64,000 nucleotides of DNA from Acheta domesticus (GCA_031308135.1 JAHLJT010008756.1:79314130-79378129); one strand, 5' to 3'. Positions 1 through 13,425 are shown, counted from the stretch's first letter. Program-made: numbers and translations. The notes: generated by a model from the letters alone, not told the origin.

Positions 1-462
1 GCACGTTGTAGTTGTGAAGTTTTGTAGTGTGTTATAGCAAACGCTCGCAGGCGCAGATTTCCAAACCCCGAGCAGAAGCCATCTCCGCATGCGTGTGTTC
101 GCTAAAAGTACGAAATAGTTCACCAAAAGCATGAAAACTGGAAGAAGGATAATCAACTCTTCTGGTGGAAGCATTGTGGGGGTACGTTCAAAACTGTGGG
201 CAACTAAAGGGCATTTGTAAACAACAGCGGTATCACGTGGTGACTTATCTCGACTTTTTTCGGTTCATAACGCCGCCCATTCACGTACTTGACTAGCGCC
301 ATCCACACTGTTAATGTACTACTGTAGTATATTGTGAGTGTGTGTATGTAAGTGTAGATGACAATGACACATGAGCTTGGTTGCCATTGGCCGTAATGCC
401 TTAAGAGGTTCTCCCGTTGACCGCGAGATGTCTTTGAAGTTCAGGTGTGCCTACAGTCCCTT
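1..462. other. Unannotated non-coding stretch
   Basis: No open frame, tRNA-like sequence or repeat was recognised here. It leads directly into the dispersed repeat beginning near 463. Confidence 0.5.
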
Positions 463-580
463 GATACAGAGCGTAGCGCAGCCATCGCCATTTATTATCC
501 TCTCACCTCGTAGCCCCGCCAGGCAGTATTCAGAACAGAAATTATAAGAATTCGTGACATGAGAGATGTTCATGAATACT
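463..580 (+). repeat. Dispersed repeat shared with the window end
   Basis: The stretch begins GATACAGAGCGTAGCGCAGCC and reappears, diverged, at 63,874-64,000 as GATACAGAGAGCAGCGCAACC. Downstream both copies share a CCATTT block, a CCCCG(C/T)CAGGCA block and a GAAATTATAA block in the same order. Co-linear blocks with substitutions and small indels indicate two old copies of one interspersed family. No promoter box, coding frame or tail was recognised, so the class is unknown. The second copy runs to the window edge, so the full length is not visible. Confidence 0.6.
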
Positions 581-814
581 GATATTGGTCTGGTATAGAT
601 TCATAACTCAAATGACAGATAACCACATAGTTACAATTCTCATGAAAACTGGATATAAAATGACGGGATAGGTGGAACAATGGAATGCGCTACTCTCTGT
701 ACATAAGGACTCTAGTGACGTCTGTTAGCTGCCGACACTTTTCAATTACAGCCACCATCACTAGAGCTGAATATTGTGGTGTTCAAAAGAAGTGTGAAAA
801 TCGGGTGTCAGGGC

Positions 815-1330
815 CCACTGTGCGCCCGCTGGCGCCTAGACGTGACCCTGACCCTGTGAACGCGCACGCCGCGCAGTGACGTTCGCCTCTCCCCGTTCGC
901 CCGCAAGCCCAGCCGCCCACTCGTCCCGCCCCGCCCGACCTCCCTCCGGCCCGCACCGTCCCGCCCCGCCGCGGTTCGCCCTGCCCCGGCTCTCCCCTCC
1001 CCGCCCCGCCCCGCTCCGGCGCGCCCCTTCCGCTCCGTCTCACCACGTCGCGCCCACCAGGCCCCGCCCGCCATCCAGCCCCTCCTCGCCCGCACCGCCA
1101 CACCCGCCCTGCCCCATTCGCCCTCCCCGCCCCGACACGACCACCCGCTCCGCCCTCCCCGTCCCGCCCGCCCGCCCACCTGCCATTCGCTCGCCCGCCC
1201 GCGGAAGTGCTCGGGGCCGCCCCGCGCGCCAGGGATTCAGCTCCAGCACCGTTCGGGGGGGGAGGGGGGATCGCTCCCGCTTGTGCACGCGCGCGCTGCC
1301 GGGTCCCGCTCGCCAAGAGACAAATGGCCG
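815..1330. promoter_or_regulatory. CpG-rich, C-biased block (possible CpG island)
   Basis: The plus strand is strongly C-rich, with many CCCGCCC blocks and frequent CG dinucleotides, in contrast to the AT-rich flanks. At 1,153-1,180 the minus strand carries at least five runs of three or more G with short spacers, a G-quadruplex-type pattern. Long open frames exist on both strands and in several frames; their products are Pro/Arg/Ala- or Gly/Arg-rich and look like composition artefacts. A promoter-associated island is a reasonable reading, but no TATA, Inr or splice donor could be tied to it. Confidence 0.4.
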
Positions 1331-1439
1331 ACGGAACCTCGCGTTGCGACGATGTTTGTTCATCACAATTATCCATTTGGAATGGATTCTATGTGGAAAT
1401 AGCTGTCCTGGTACCGGTGCTTTGTTAAACAGAAGTTAG

Positions 1440-4400
1440 GGCGTGTAGAACACATGATTTGTTACGAAAATTCGGAACATATCCATCCATTCTTTCCACT
1501 CATCTTCTTATATAGTCAACTCCATTTTATTATTCCTTCTTTCATTCCCCTCTTGGTCTTCATCAAATACTTCTTCTATTTTCTCTTTCCTTTCCTCATG
1601 CAAATGGTATTTGTATTTCTGAATGGTGTTTCACTTTCTGATGGTACAAAGAGCAGTGTTATAATTGAAAGAGGTACGGGAACATATACGGTCAAATTTA
1701 AGAAACCAATGAAAACAATTCAGTAATACTTCAGAAAATACCGTGTCTGGGTAATCATTTGAACACTTGTATACTTGTAATTGTTTGGACAGTAGATTTG
1801 ACCAGATAATCTGTTTATTTTTAATATCTCAATTATAAAGTTGAAAAGTAAGTATGATGTCAGAGATATTGCAAAAACACACACAAACTACTAAAGATAA
1901 AATTGATTATAGTTTTTCAAAAGTAACTTAATTGGCATCATTACATTATATATGAATTTAGATCACTAACCAATTAGCTATAACATATAAAATCAAGATT
2001 AACTTTAATAATAAATTCTGAATCAAAAGAAGAAATAATTTACAACGCCTTTCCGCAAACACCCATGAAGAAAAACGTTAAGTTAAATTCTGAAACACGG
2101 GCAGCAAGCATGAGTAGAGAGTTAGTTTGAAAAGTGATTTCAAAGATCGCTTATTAATTTACGTACAGTACAAGTTGATAATTAATAGTAAATTTTTAAA
2201 ATGCGAAAAAACATGAAATCAAATCTGATACCAACGAAACCTGTGAATAAACATAGTTGAAACTAGTTTCATATCATATCTTCAATTATCATCTTTCAAT
2301 TGCCTAGAAACGGAATTCTGAGACGTTAAAGGCATTGTTAACTGTTAAACAGCAACACGCACGAAATAGAAGTGGGCTACTAATCAAAAATTGTGATTAT
2401 ATACAATTGAAGGTTAACTGTAAGCCATGACTTTAGAATTACATTTCCGTTTGAGTAATAACGGAAAACGATAATAAACATATAGCATTCTCCAAATATA
2501 AAGAAACATGAACTCAACCTGATTTATGGGCAACGACTATGAATTTACATAGCAGATGTGAATTACAAAGTAAAATTTAAGAATTCAATATTTTTAATGT
2601 TAACGGAAAGTGAAAATAGTAATACATTATTGCAATGTATAAAGTATTTAAATCACCCTGATTCACAAACCAAAATTGTGAATGAACGTAGTTTTAAATA
2701 TATTACAAACCACATTTTCAGTAAACCCATATTCTGTGACACAGTAAAAGAAAATTAAGAAATGAAATGCATTATTAAAATGCGACAAATACCAACAAGG
2801 AGGCGATGTTCATATCACCACGACTAGCACAAAAATGGCCGAGTATCGTGTCTGTGTGATCCAGGAAACATTTGCTGCATAAGCCCTACCGCTAATCAGG
2901 GGTCCACAGACTGTATTACAGAAACAAACTTGATCTAAAGATCAATATATTCCTTGAAGTCTACAATTAAACACAGAAACTCTGTTGAATATAATTTAAT
3001 ATAACCTTTGATTTCTTTTAATTATAAAGCCCGATTGAAATCGTGAATTTCAATGGCGAGATCCCAATTAGTGCGGGAGTAGACTATGGGCAGCACTCAT
3101 AAATACAAAAATTGGATACACACAATGTTTAACAATCAGAATTAATACAATGTTGAAACAAACAAATACAATTAATAGACTATAGCAGCACCTTATTAGG
3201 ATTATCCCTTGAACGAAATTCGAAATTCGATAATGCGGGTGTTAGTGAATATCATTTCTAACATGGAATTTAGCTGTATTGCTGGGTTAATGGAAAATAC
3301 ATGGTAAGGTTCCATGGTTCCATGATAATGGTTAATGGAACCCTTATCATGTAAGGCACAGTACATATAGTATGTGGAACGTTTCAGAAAAATTGCAGCA
3401 TAGGCATTATGAAATGGGAGATGTTACATAAATAATTTAAATCCGCACCCGACTGACACGAAACATCATGTTATCTTCAAATGTTACGGGATTAATACTT
3501 TATCGTGGCGATGTATTTAAAATCCTCACCATCCGATGATGCTACGTCAAACAAAGCATTAAAAAGAATGCGTTACCTTCGTTTAATTCCTAAAAGGAAG
3601 GTGTTCAGGCTGCGAAAAATTGGGAGAGCGTTTGAAGAAATTGAGTCAATGAAACTGCTATTCCCCAGTCTGCGCCCTGGTCAGGAGAGTCTCTGAAAAT
3701 GACAGACATCTAGATTGGTTATCTTGGCTCGGCATCGCGATCATAAGTATTGAAGAAATTATCAGCTTTACTGTGTCTGGGCGACAGAAATCTACTTCAT
3801 TTCAGTTTATCTATCTCGCTACTCCTGTGGGTAAGAAATTCACGCGCCAAAACACGCGTTGGTTCCCGGAGAATGCAATGCCACTGAACTTCGGATCGTT
3901 ACGTAGTAATACAACCTTCAGTGCAGTCTGTACGCGCGTATTACTTAGCGTTTACGCTAGGTATGTGATCTGCCATGAGATCGCTCGGCTGCAGATTCTC
4001 AAACAACGCGATCCGTCGCGTGTTACGTGGAAAGAGCCGGATTCCGGGAAATTGCGACAATGCGCGGTGCTGTCTCTGCTCATTGGACTCCTGTGTTTGG
4101 TGTGTGGCGCGATCTCTCCGACAGTTTTGAAAGCAGTTCAAAGAACTTCAAGCGAGGAATGAAATTTCTTCTTTTTGCTAGGGAATAGGCGGGTTTTTCA
4201 GGAAAAAATTAACCATCTTGGACGCGGTACATTTGATGTGTATGATCTTTGCTCTTGTTTAGCCCAAAGAATTATTATAAATGTTTGAATTCGAAGTACG
4301 GCGCCAAATATGAATTAATTTGGCCACCTACGTGCTAACAGAAGGGTTAGTTAAGTGCAAAGCGGGCGCAAGGGGAACAGATTGAAATTAATAAGAAATA

Positions 4401-5853
4401 TCTGCAATTTGGTTTTCATCAATAATGAAAATTGAAGCTGTGTGGGTAAAGTTTACTCAGTAAACGATTTTTCGTCTCACTCGCCCAGCACGCTTCGCCC
4501 GCCTTCACTGTACGTCCTATCCGGCCTGTCATGACCGTCCTGTCCGACCCTCTCTTTCAACCCATACAGCTTCTTCTGCTCTTTGTCTTCCTCCCGCTGA
4601 TCACACTTCGGTCATCTCCTCCGTATGCCGTACCTGGCATACCATGGCCGTACTATAAACATCCCCCTCTCCACCCCGTCCGGCTCTTTCAAGACATTTC
4701 ACCCCACCCTTCCGTAGTTTCTCCGATCAATACTTTTCTTTCAGCCGTGCATAGATCTGCATTCTATAAACAAATGTAATTTCAGAAATGAAACATTATG
4801 CATTAAAATAAAAAGTGCAGTGTTATTAGTCTCGTTGATAAATCACATTTTTAAAAAGCAAAATGTAACCAAATCAGCCCCAAAATCAGAAAATAGAAAT
4901 CAAACTAACATTTACGCTTACTTCCCAACAGTATGCAAATAGTCCACATCGCGCTCTCCCTGTTGGGTATCCAAATTCCCCTCCCTTCCCCATACACACA
5001 AATGTCCTATATACGTCCCCAAAGGACCTCCTATGATCCCTGACACAAGCAGCCACAGGACGCGATCCTACGATCTCCAGACTATTCAATATCTGACGTC
5101 TGTCACGTCTTATGTTTGCGGATTACTACCTCTGCGAATTACTCTAAGAGTACCATTGTAATGAGAATCTAATTCAAAAAGCAAGAAGAAGACGACACTG
5201 AAAAATTCACTAAAAATTTAAAGCGAATATTTAATATGAATATCCTTTATTAGTGTTGTTAAATGCTTGAACCCTACAGAAAATACAGAACTATTGTCGG
5301 TACACATGTCAAGCTCACAAAGTCCAAAACCATGTTTCGTGAAAAATCAAGTCATAGTTTATTCCGTTAAATTTGTATGCTCAATATATATTTTTAGATA
5401 CGAAAATGATTTCGTTTTACATTCATCTTAATATAATGGTAGTATTAATTTTTAGAAATGAATGGCAATGTATAACTCCAGGTATTTAGCAATCCATGTA
5501 CAATTTACTGAAACTGTAAACATTCACATTTCACTTCATTTCCAATTACAATTATATAAATAAAAAATCAGTACAGAATTACTTACACTAATATAAACAA
5601 AAATCTCCAATCATAATAAAGTAACCAAATTCAGTATACCATGCAAAGCTCGTTTCAAATAAAATATAAAAAAATAAGTGTCATCAAAAACGAATATTTT
5701 AAGTTTGCTTTACGTTCAATTTGATAATTTACATCGAGTTTTTGATAATTTGATAATTTACATCTATAATACACTATGAATCTTGGGCACAATGTTTCTT
5801 GTGGTGCCGTCGTAATATTTCTTGTGGTGCCCTCGCAATTGGGTTCTTAGGCT
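1440..5853. other. AT-rich non-coding stretch
   Basis: The scattered open frames here are under about 130 codons, have no recognisable domain and no repeat support. At 4,451-4,465 there is a near-palindrome, GTTTACTCAGTAAAC. Short local duplications occur near 5,730-5,762 (TTTGATAATTTACATC) and 5,791-5,831 (TTTCTTGTGGTGCC). No gene is supported. Confidence 0.5.
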
Positions 5854-6209
5854 TGAATTGAATTAATGCCTTATTTTTTACGTGGCAAGACTCAGGCCAT
5901 GAGGCCTGCTCTTCCGTCTGACCACCAAATTTCGCTAAGCTCCTTTCACCAACTAGCGGAGAAAAAAGGTATTCCTTGGGCGACGAAACAGGCGATTTGA
6001 ATTTAGCTCAGAGGCGTCATTTAAGCTTGAGGATCTTTTACAAGCAGTAAATCTACTAACATGGGACAGCAGGCTATACTTCCCCTCCGAAGAAAGGCGT
6101 ACGAAGGATTTTTGCGCCCTGGCAGTTTTACTCCATGGCTTCGATCGGGTTTCAACCCGCGAACTTGGGTATAACAGTCCGATACGCTAACCGCTACACC
6201 ACCGCTGCC
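5854..6209 (-). mobile_element. tRNA-derived SINE, copy 1
   Basis: Read on the minus strand, the element starts with a tRNA-like head: an A-box-like GGTGTAGCGGTTAGCG segment, then a B-box-like GGGTTGAAACCCG around 6,146-6,158. A body of about 280 bp without tRNA similarity follows. A second copy lies at 31,923-32,225 with the same orientation and co-linear blocks such as ACGTGGCRAGACTCAGGCCA and TTTAGCTCAGAGGCGTCATT. The combination of RNA polymerase III promoter, body and dispersed copies defines a SINE, mobilised by a LINE in trans. A functional tRNA gene is unlikely because the acceptor stem does not pair and the body is shared between loci. Target-site duplications were not clear. Confidence 0.75.
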
Positions 6210-7560
6210 ACAAAGGGTAGGCTTGCTTGCGGTGGGCGCCAATAAATGTGTTCAATTCGTATACGTCGTTTGCCATTTATCACATCGACTTGGATCTCGT
6301 CTGGAAATAAGATCTGTAATAGAGAGTTATATTAGTCTGTCCAATTCTATAGCTCATGATAAAAATCCGCTCTTTCCTCTAAAATGTATGGCTGGATTCT
6401 TACCATCAAGTTGGCGAATTGTCCTTAATTTCTAGCTACCGAGGTTATTCTATTTTTTCTCTAAACGTCTTTTGTATTCTTTTTAGGAATTCTTGAAGGG
6501 TTGTATTTTCTTCTCTCTGAGTTATCTGCATGGCCTTTTTTTCTTACTAAATGGTTCTTTCTTTTAAATTCATGAGTATTGGTCATGATAGAGTTGATCA
6601 TATTTTAACAATTGCTCCATCTTAATTATGCTTATAAGAATCTTAACCAAGTTTTAAGCTTTTCCAAACATGCTGTCAAAGTGACGCCAGTAGAAACGCA
6701 ACCCGCGTTACAAAGTTCACAGAGTGTCTGCCTACTATATTTGGAAGCAGGCGTATAACTCCTATTGCTTTACATGCTTGTCCTATTCACATTGCCAAAT
6801 ATAAAATGCTAAATAATTTGGAACAATCCTTCATCTTTTCTTTAATTTCTCTAACCAATTTGTTCTTCCGTTACGGAAGAAATCACATATTACATTAATC
6901 TTTGGAGTTCATGAAAACTTACAACTAGTGGTGCTAAAACAGCACGTACTTTCTCGACTTTAGTAATAGTTATGTGATACTATTTATCTCACAATTTCAC
7001 TCCGAATTAACTCATATAAGCCATCACATTTTTTGTAAAACTCATTGCAAATCGTACATTTGATACAAAAACTAAATATTTTCAAACAAATATAAACAAA
7101 AATTTGACAATTTTAACTGCTTTTCATACAGGTAAATAATGTCCCAAGAATAAAACGTAATTCACAAATCTCAGCTCCCGAGTCATTGTTGCATTCCCAT
7201 GTTCTATTCCCCAGAAGCTAGCAATTTTTGTTTCGTATATTTCAAATAGGCTTTAAATAATTTCTAAAATTTTAATGTGTAAATATATAATGAAAGGTCC
7301 AATGTAAGAAACGAACAAAGAAATATGAAATAATATATAAATTCTAACTTCCGAAGCATCCAACTGCCTGGAATTATGTTCACGCAGTCTGGAATTATGT
7401 CCAGTAAATTCGGAGCGGGCGATTATATTTGTCGCCATATTCCACAAAAAATACTGATATTTTCAAACAAATTGAAATGACATTATTCAAGGATCTCTTT
7501 TTGATAAACACATTTGATTTATCTAAAAATTAACTTCACAATTGCAGTTGTAAGAAGATG
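6210..7560. other. AT-rich non-coding stretch
   Basis: No gene is seen. The short motif ACTAGTGGTGCTA at about 6,926-6,940 also ends each unit of the 33-kb tandem repeat, so this is probably part of the same dispersed family that continues at 7,560-7,860. Confidence 0.4.
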
Positions 7561-7860
7561 CACAAGAGGTTTAAATTTTATCAATTTTCGATAAATCAGA
7601 AATGTCAACCAAAATAAGATCTGCACCATTCTCTTAAACGTCCTTTACCTTATGCGACAACACAATTTAATAAAAAAAACCTTAAGCTATTTTTTTGAGA
7701 ATTTTAAAAATGTCTCAGGGGCTTCATGTAAATTACCCTCCCAAATTCAAAGGGCCATGACATCAGTCAGATCGATTCGGTAATATTAATTTTAATTATT
7801 CTGTATTAAAGATCCACAAAAAAAGGATTCTGGATTGTGTATGGATTGTGTAAGGATTCT
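7560..7860 (+). repeat. Dispersed repeat, copy 1 (partner at 34.2 kb)
   Basis: Blocks CTCTTAAACGTCC, GGCTTCATGTAAA, CAGTCAGATCGATTCGG and GATCCACAAAA occur in the same order at 34,235-34,520, there written CTCTTAAGCGTCC, GGCTTCATGTAAA, CATTCAGATCGATGG and GACCCACAAAA. Spacing is similar between copies. No coding frame or promoter is recognised; it is an old interspersed repeat of unknown class. Confidence 0.6.
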
Positions 7861-8460
7861 GAATGTGTGTATTTTTTACTCAAGCCGCCGCACAAAATTA
7901 TGAGAGCCGCCAAACAAAATCAATTTAAGAAATCCATTCGCTGTTGCTGTACATTGAAATTCAATTTCCATGACTATCAAACCCCAGAACTCACTGAGAC
8001 TACGTAACCGAATTACTCGCTGCGAAAATTACTTGATGTCGTTCCACTACCAGCACAATTTTGTACTGAGACTGAATCGATTTTTTATTTTTTATTATGG
8101 AAAAGACCTTTCCGTAATATTTTCTCTGGCAGCACATCCTGTAAACAATAAGTAATAATATGCACAAAACAGAATACTATCTTGCTCGAATTGCCCCAAC
8201 TTTACGGCACTATCGGGAAGGGGGATGGATGATATTATATTACTTATACTCCAATCCTCCTCTAGTAGAAATCTAGTTGAGACAAATATATTAAGTTACT
8301 CTTATGAATCCATTGAGAGACTCCTAACCCACTGAGAGCAATTTACCTTTTAGCATTCGATCCACTCGTTTCACACTTTCTACCAACACACTCTCCCTCA
8401 GCAGAAACCTCACTAACACCTTTTGTACGCTCCCTCCTTCACCTACCTCTAGCCTCCACA
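7861..8460. other. Non-coding stretch
   Basis: AT-rich; nothing recognised beyond short open frames without domain content. Confidence 0.4.
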
Positions 8461-8469
8461 CGACTTGTA

Positions 8470-8680
8470 TCCCACCCGTTCGCTTCCGTCCTCGGGCCTC
8501 AGATCTCGGTGCGTCGTGTAGGTCCGCGTCGAGAATGGAATCAGCGAAGCGCGGCCCGGCACGAACTCTGGCGTTTACATTCAGCTTTTGGCCCCCAGCC
8601 GAGCGTGTAGGAGTGGCTCTGTTGAGCCTCACAAACAGCCCGCCTGGCCCACCCGCGGACTCTCGGAGGGACGCACAAGT
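8470..8680. promoter_or_regulatory. Small CpG-rich block
   Basis: A short cluster of CG dinucleotides stands out from an AT-rich background. Overlapping minus-strand open frames show no recognisable domain. It may be a small CpG island or the edge of a decayed GC-rich repeat. Confidence 0.25.
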
Positions 8681-8689
8681 GCAATGGCT

Positions 8690-9300
8690 GGCTGGCGAGG
8701 TGGTAGGGTGGTAGAGGAGACGATCGTGTGACGAAGTGCTGGAATAAAGGGATGTAGACGTCCTGGGCGGCTGGGGTTGCGGGAAACTGAAGTTTCGGGG
8801 GTTGGTGAAACGGGTTTGGAGTATGTAAGAATGTGGATGATGAGATATCGGGTAACATAGTTGGATGGAATGATATCTATCGTCAGTGGGTAGCGAGATG
8901 TCGAGCTTGTATGTTGTTGTAAAGTGAGGCTGCGAGATGATTGTGGGATGGCATGCACGGCTGATGGTTGTAAGGCGAGGCTGTGAGGCGGTATGTTGGG
9001 ATGATGGAATGAGTAGGTAATGAAGTGTTGGGGCTATGAGATGTTGGGGCGTCGAGGTGTTGGAGTGATGAGGAAATGGGATGTTGAGGTGTTGGGGTGA
9101 AAAGATGTTGAGATGTGATGTGGTGGGATGCTGATGTGGTGGGGTGATAATGTGGCAGGGTGTTAATATGGCAAGTACTGATGTGGTGGAGCGATAATGC
9201 GGGATGGTGATGTGGCGGGTAGTGATAAGGTTGAGTAGTGATATGGTGGTATGATGACGTGATGGTCGGATGGCGAGGCGATAGGCTGAGGTGGAGTGGA
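8690..9300. repeat. Degenerate G/T-rich minisatellite
   Basis: GATGTGGTGGG-like words recur at irregular spacing of about 20-25 bp, most clearly from 9,050 to 9,260. The plus strand is almost devoid of C. The 187-codon minus-strand frame (Ser/His/Pro/Thr-rich) is a product of this composition. It looks like a decayed tandem array. Confidence 0.55.
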
Positions 9301-9616
9301 AAGAAGATGGAATGGTGAAGCTTTAATGAGATAGAAAGAAAGTGAAGTGTGGGAAATGTGAGTAGAGTACGGACCTGAGATAGGGTTTTAGGTTGCAAGG
9401 AGTCACAAAAGAGACATGGTTCGCTCAGGTGGTGGAAAGTTGACACCCTGTGTTTGGCAAGTTAGTATGGTACGAAATGATGAGTAGCGAGCAGGACTGT
9501 TGGTTTACAACAAAATAATAGAGGAAATAATACTCTTCTCTTAACATTTTTTTCACATATTTAAAGTCGTTTTTCGACTACCAAAGTCATACAATTACCA
9601 CTGTAACTGTGTAACT

Positions 9617-9755
9617 TCAGGGATATCGGTAACGGAAGTGGAACTCGCATACTAGTATACGGACACACGAACATCCATGCCCCGGGCGGGATTCGAACCT
9701 GCGAGCATGCAGGCACGAGCAAGCTACGACTCTACTAGCGACATCGGTTATCCAG
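9617..9755 (-). mobile_element. tRNA-like sequence / SINE head
   Basis: On the minus strand an exact B-box consensus, GGTTCGAATCC, lies at 9,689-9,699, followed by a CCGCCCGGGGCATGG segment like a tRNA acceptor end. Upstream, a TCGTAGCTTGCTCGTG segment could be a degraded A box. No cloverleaf with a good anticodon arm was found and no CCA-adjacent acceptor pairing is evident, so a SINE head or tRNA pseudogene is favoured over a working tRNA gene. The B-box to acceptor segment resembles that at 39,116-39,137. Confidence 0.5.
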
Positions 9756-11500
9756 ATCGGCAAAGCTCTCAACTTTATTCGCACAGCATTTTGAAAAGGC
9801 AAGGCAATGTTGACTTGCAAAAAATAACTTCTACAAATTAGATTTGAGTTAGTATTTAAAAAATAAATTGTAACTTTTTAAAGATTATAAAATACCAAAA
9901 CAGAAGAAATAAATAATATTCGTCAGTGCAAAACATTACTTAGTAGACCTACAAATGTATCCTGACGTTTTGGTGAAGAGCTATACACTATCAATACAAT
10001 AGAAACATATGTCACAAAAACATAATTTGTTATTTTATTTTAAGGAAAGATAAAATAGTATTGTTTTATTATTGCCATTTTGGATGTGTGAATGTGATGG
10101 TCTGGGAGACAATCTTTCTGCGCATTATGTCACCGAAATGTCTGTCATATACGAATGATGTTTCCATGTCCTCCTGGAGGACTAACAAAAAACAAAGAGA
10201 GAACTTTGTGTGATTAAGTCAACGTTGTTCCTTTTTTATGGCTGTTGCAAACTAATTTTATAGCTGGTACCTGTAGGGTTTGTAGCCTGTTTTCCGTAAC
10301 TGGTACCTAAGGGAAGATTTGCATATTTCGTCAGAAACCTTGCGAAACCTTTTGTAAATATTATAAGGTTGCATAATGCACTACAAACCTACTTCCATTT
10401 TATTTATATTTACATTTTGATAGGAAGTGCAAAAAAGAAACAAATTGTAGACATTGTTTCATAATGAGATATTCTAATATTCACTCCGATTATTTTTAAT
10501 ATTTTGATTTCAGTTTTACACATACAGTTTTACAAATCTGCACCTTTTCTTACCCCACAACGAAAATAATGTCCGCTGAAAGCAAAAATATATTAAAAAC
10601 ATTTCACAAATAGCTCGATGGAATAAAAACAAATATGAACAAATATGATAATTTTACCTGTTTGTTGCCTTCGCATATCGGTAATTAAAATTATTATTTT
10701 TCAAATTCTATTAGTGCGCAAAAACGGGATATTTTATTATTTTTAAATTTAATGCGATAAGTATTTTCGGTAGATTTATTTCATACAAAATTCGAGTGTT
10801 AAACAGTATGTGCAAAGTATATAGTCGGTATTGCCTCGGTTTACGACAAACTGTGCTTTTACACAGGAAAAGTTTTATGCAAATGCAGCTTCCCTTAATA
10901 AAACTCAAAAGTAGAATTGCAGTTTTATTTTTCTGTACATATTCATCGCATAAAAGGGCCTCTCGTAACTTTGCTCTTTATTTTTACGCAAATGTATAAT
11001 GGCTTACTGAATTACAAAATAAAGAAGTTCTCATTTTTTGAAAAAACTACATTAATAATATAACTCTCATGCTTCATTCTTACAGACACCTATTGTATTC
11101 TCTTTTGTAGAATAGTATACATATTGTACTGTTTTAATTAATGCAGTATACTTGCTACATATAATACTATCGTATTTCAATATAGTAGTATATGTAGATT
11201 CTATACCCTATATGAGTACAGTGCTTTAGTAGTTATGTTATTTGAAGGAAATATGAATGTATGAACTGTATTTTTTCATGAGGTAAGTTCCAAAATATTT
11301 TAACATTGCTATTGGAATAATTTGCTCAGATGAAATAACGTAATAATTAAAACCTTTTCATGACCTGCTCTGACACTTTCATTATTTGAGATAGTCGACT
11401 GTAATTCAAGATTTTTATTGTCAGGGTAGCACAATCAGGCTCAGGTGTCCGGATACATTACGATATATTTTAGGCCTTTTGTGGAGAAATAACTCGAAGA
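9756..11500. other. AT-rich non-coding stretch
   Basis: No gene is recognised. The segment 11,090-11,215 is rich in TA steps and short inverted words (AGTATAC and its complement) without a clear hairpin. Confidence 0.4.
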
Positions 11501-11519
11501 GTACCTTTTTTATAAGTAG

Positions 11520-12330
11520 AGCCCGGAATTTTATGCATTTATTTTACCCAAAATAGTAATGCAAAAAGGCATTTATTTTTACGAAAATAGGCATTAAAAA
11601 CGGCAAATATTTTAGCTAAAGTAGGGATGTAAAAAGGCATGTACAGTATAAGAAATCACATTTAAATGTAATTATTATAAAAATATTTATAATTAAACTT
11701 AATACAATTTTTATTCTAACTCCAAAATTTACATTAGAACTTAACCTGTAAGGAAACGACATTTTATTTGTAATCTTTAAAACACATGGTCATCCAATAC
11801 GAAGCCTATACATTTGTTTTGCTCGCAAAGCTACCTATTCGAAATGCTATTGTGGACTCCCTTTTGAATCTTGAAATTGTATCAGTGAAAACGAAATTAT
11901 ATTACATTAAAATCGCAAGCAGTGAGAAGGGTGTATAATATGCAGAGAGCTGTCCTCAAAATGGAATGGAGGCCATTCTCAGACGTAGGATAGGATTCCT
12001 TGTGAGGAAACCAAGCCAGTCGGCATCAATGAAATAAATCAAATCTTGACTGGTATGATCTCCATTTTTCATTTAAATTTTTAACTTTACCTAGCCTTAG
12101 AGCCTCCGCTTCCACAGAAAGACAAACAAATTGTCCAGGCTTGCAGGTATTTATCCAACTTGGTCGTATCAGACTTAGTCGTTGGTATATATCCAACCAG
12201 AACTGTGCCAGGAGAAGCAAGGACCAAAATAATGATATCAAAGGCAGAAAAAGGCAAAAATAAGACAAACAGCAAAAAAGGGCATCAGAAGCTAAAATAG
12301 ACAAAAAAAGACAAAATGTAAATGTACGAA
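11520..12330. repeat. Region with recurrent AAAAAGGCA words
   Basis: AAAAAGGCAT or close variants occur at about 11,574, 11,634 and 12,253-12,290, all in the same orientation. Such clustering can mark subterminal repeats of a decayed DNA transposon, but no terminal inverted repeat was found, so only the repetition is claimed. Minus-strand open frames here have no recognisable domain. Confidence 0.25.
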
Positions 12331-13190
12331 AATAACCACAGAAGTACAATTAAGTGAATTCTATTGCTAAAATGTAACATTAACGATAAGGAATTTTGCC
12401 AAACTTACGGGTTCCCTTTATAAGTGTGAAGACTCAATCTAACTTCAATTTTATGTATTTTCTAGTGTTTGTAATGATCCTTTGATATACGATACTATGA
12501 AAGTTAACAATAGAAATTTGTCATTTGATTATTCCTTAATACATATTATCAAATATGAATTAAAATTTAATTGTAAACGAGTTCTCTGAATCTTGTGCGT
12601 TTTTCTTCACGTTTACCAATAACAGTAAAAGCTAAAATACATGGATATACGTACGTTTTAACTTTGAGTATAATTTATTTATTTGAGAAGCAGCATGTTT
12701 TGAGTGACCAATAAAATTACAGGTTTCAAGGCATTCATTTTTTTGTGAATTTAGCCTTATTGGAACAATTTTGATTCGTCAGATATAAAAAGATATGATT
12801 CTATATATTACGTGCAATCGACAAAAACTATGTTACAGTCACTTCTTCAGTGGGAAGTTGGCCGTTTTCATTTCACGAGAAATAATTCATTTGCAAGGGC
12901 CGGCAATATTTTTTGAAGTAGCATGCACATTTTAGGAGTTAAAATTTATTATTAATCCCTTAAGGAAAACACGGCCAATGATGTAAGCACGGTTTCTCAA
13001 AAAATTACGGAGACAAAAACGCTTAGATATGACACAAACGCTTCATTGAATAGAACACTGTTGCATTTTAAAGAAATGCGGCAAACTGTTTTATTTAACG
13101 GACATACCTTTTAACTAAATTGGAACCTACCTACAATGACTCTTTCGTTTGATTCACATTCAGTTTTCACATTTTATACGGACGCGTTAA
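12331..13190. other. AT-rich non-coding stretch
   Basis: Nothing recognised. Confidence 0.4.
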
Positions 13191-13194
13191 AGGA

Positions 13195-13425
13195 ATCTCA
13201 AATCGACCGGAACCTACCGACCACCCATGGTGATGAAGCTCCGGTCAGCAGGTCCCCAACTGCTGACCAAACAGACTCTCCCCTCTGCCCCCCTCTGGTC
13301 GTCCCCCTTGCCCCTTGCCAACCCCGCACCCGCCTCCCCATCCATTTGTGCCACGGGACGCGGGCACTGATCCAAAACCAGCGGACGCTGAGCAAACCCG
13401 CTGTGGGGCCTCACTTAACGACATG
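13195..13425. other. Short isolated C-rich block
   Basis: A C-rich island about 230 bp long, open in one plus and two minus frames with Pro/Thr/Arg-biased products and no domain. It could be a small regulatory island or a repeat fragment; no promoter or splice signal is evident. Confidence 0.2.

Noticed and set aside
783..1439. Overlapping open frames of 108-197 codons
   Set aside because: They occupy both strands and several frames of the same C-rich block and have only Pro/Arg/Gly/Ala-biased sequence, with no domain.
8883..9446. 187-codon minus frame
   Set aside because: Ser/His/Pro/Thr-rich product of a strand-biased degenerate minisatellite.
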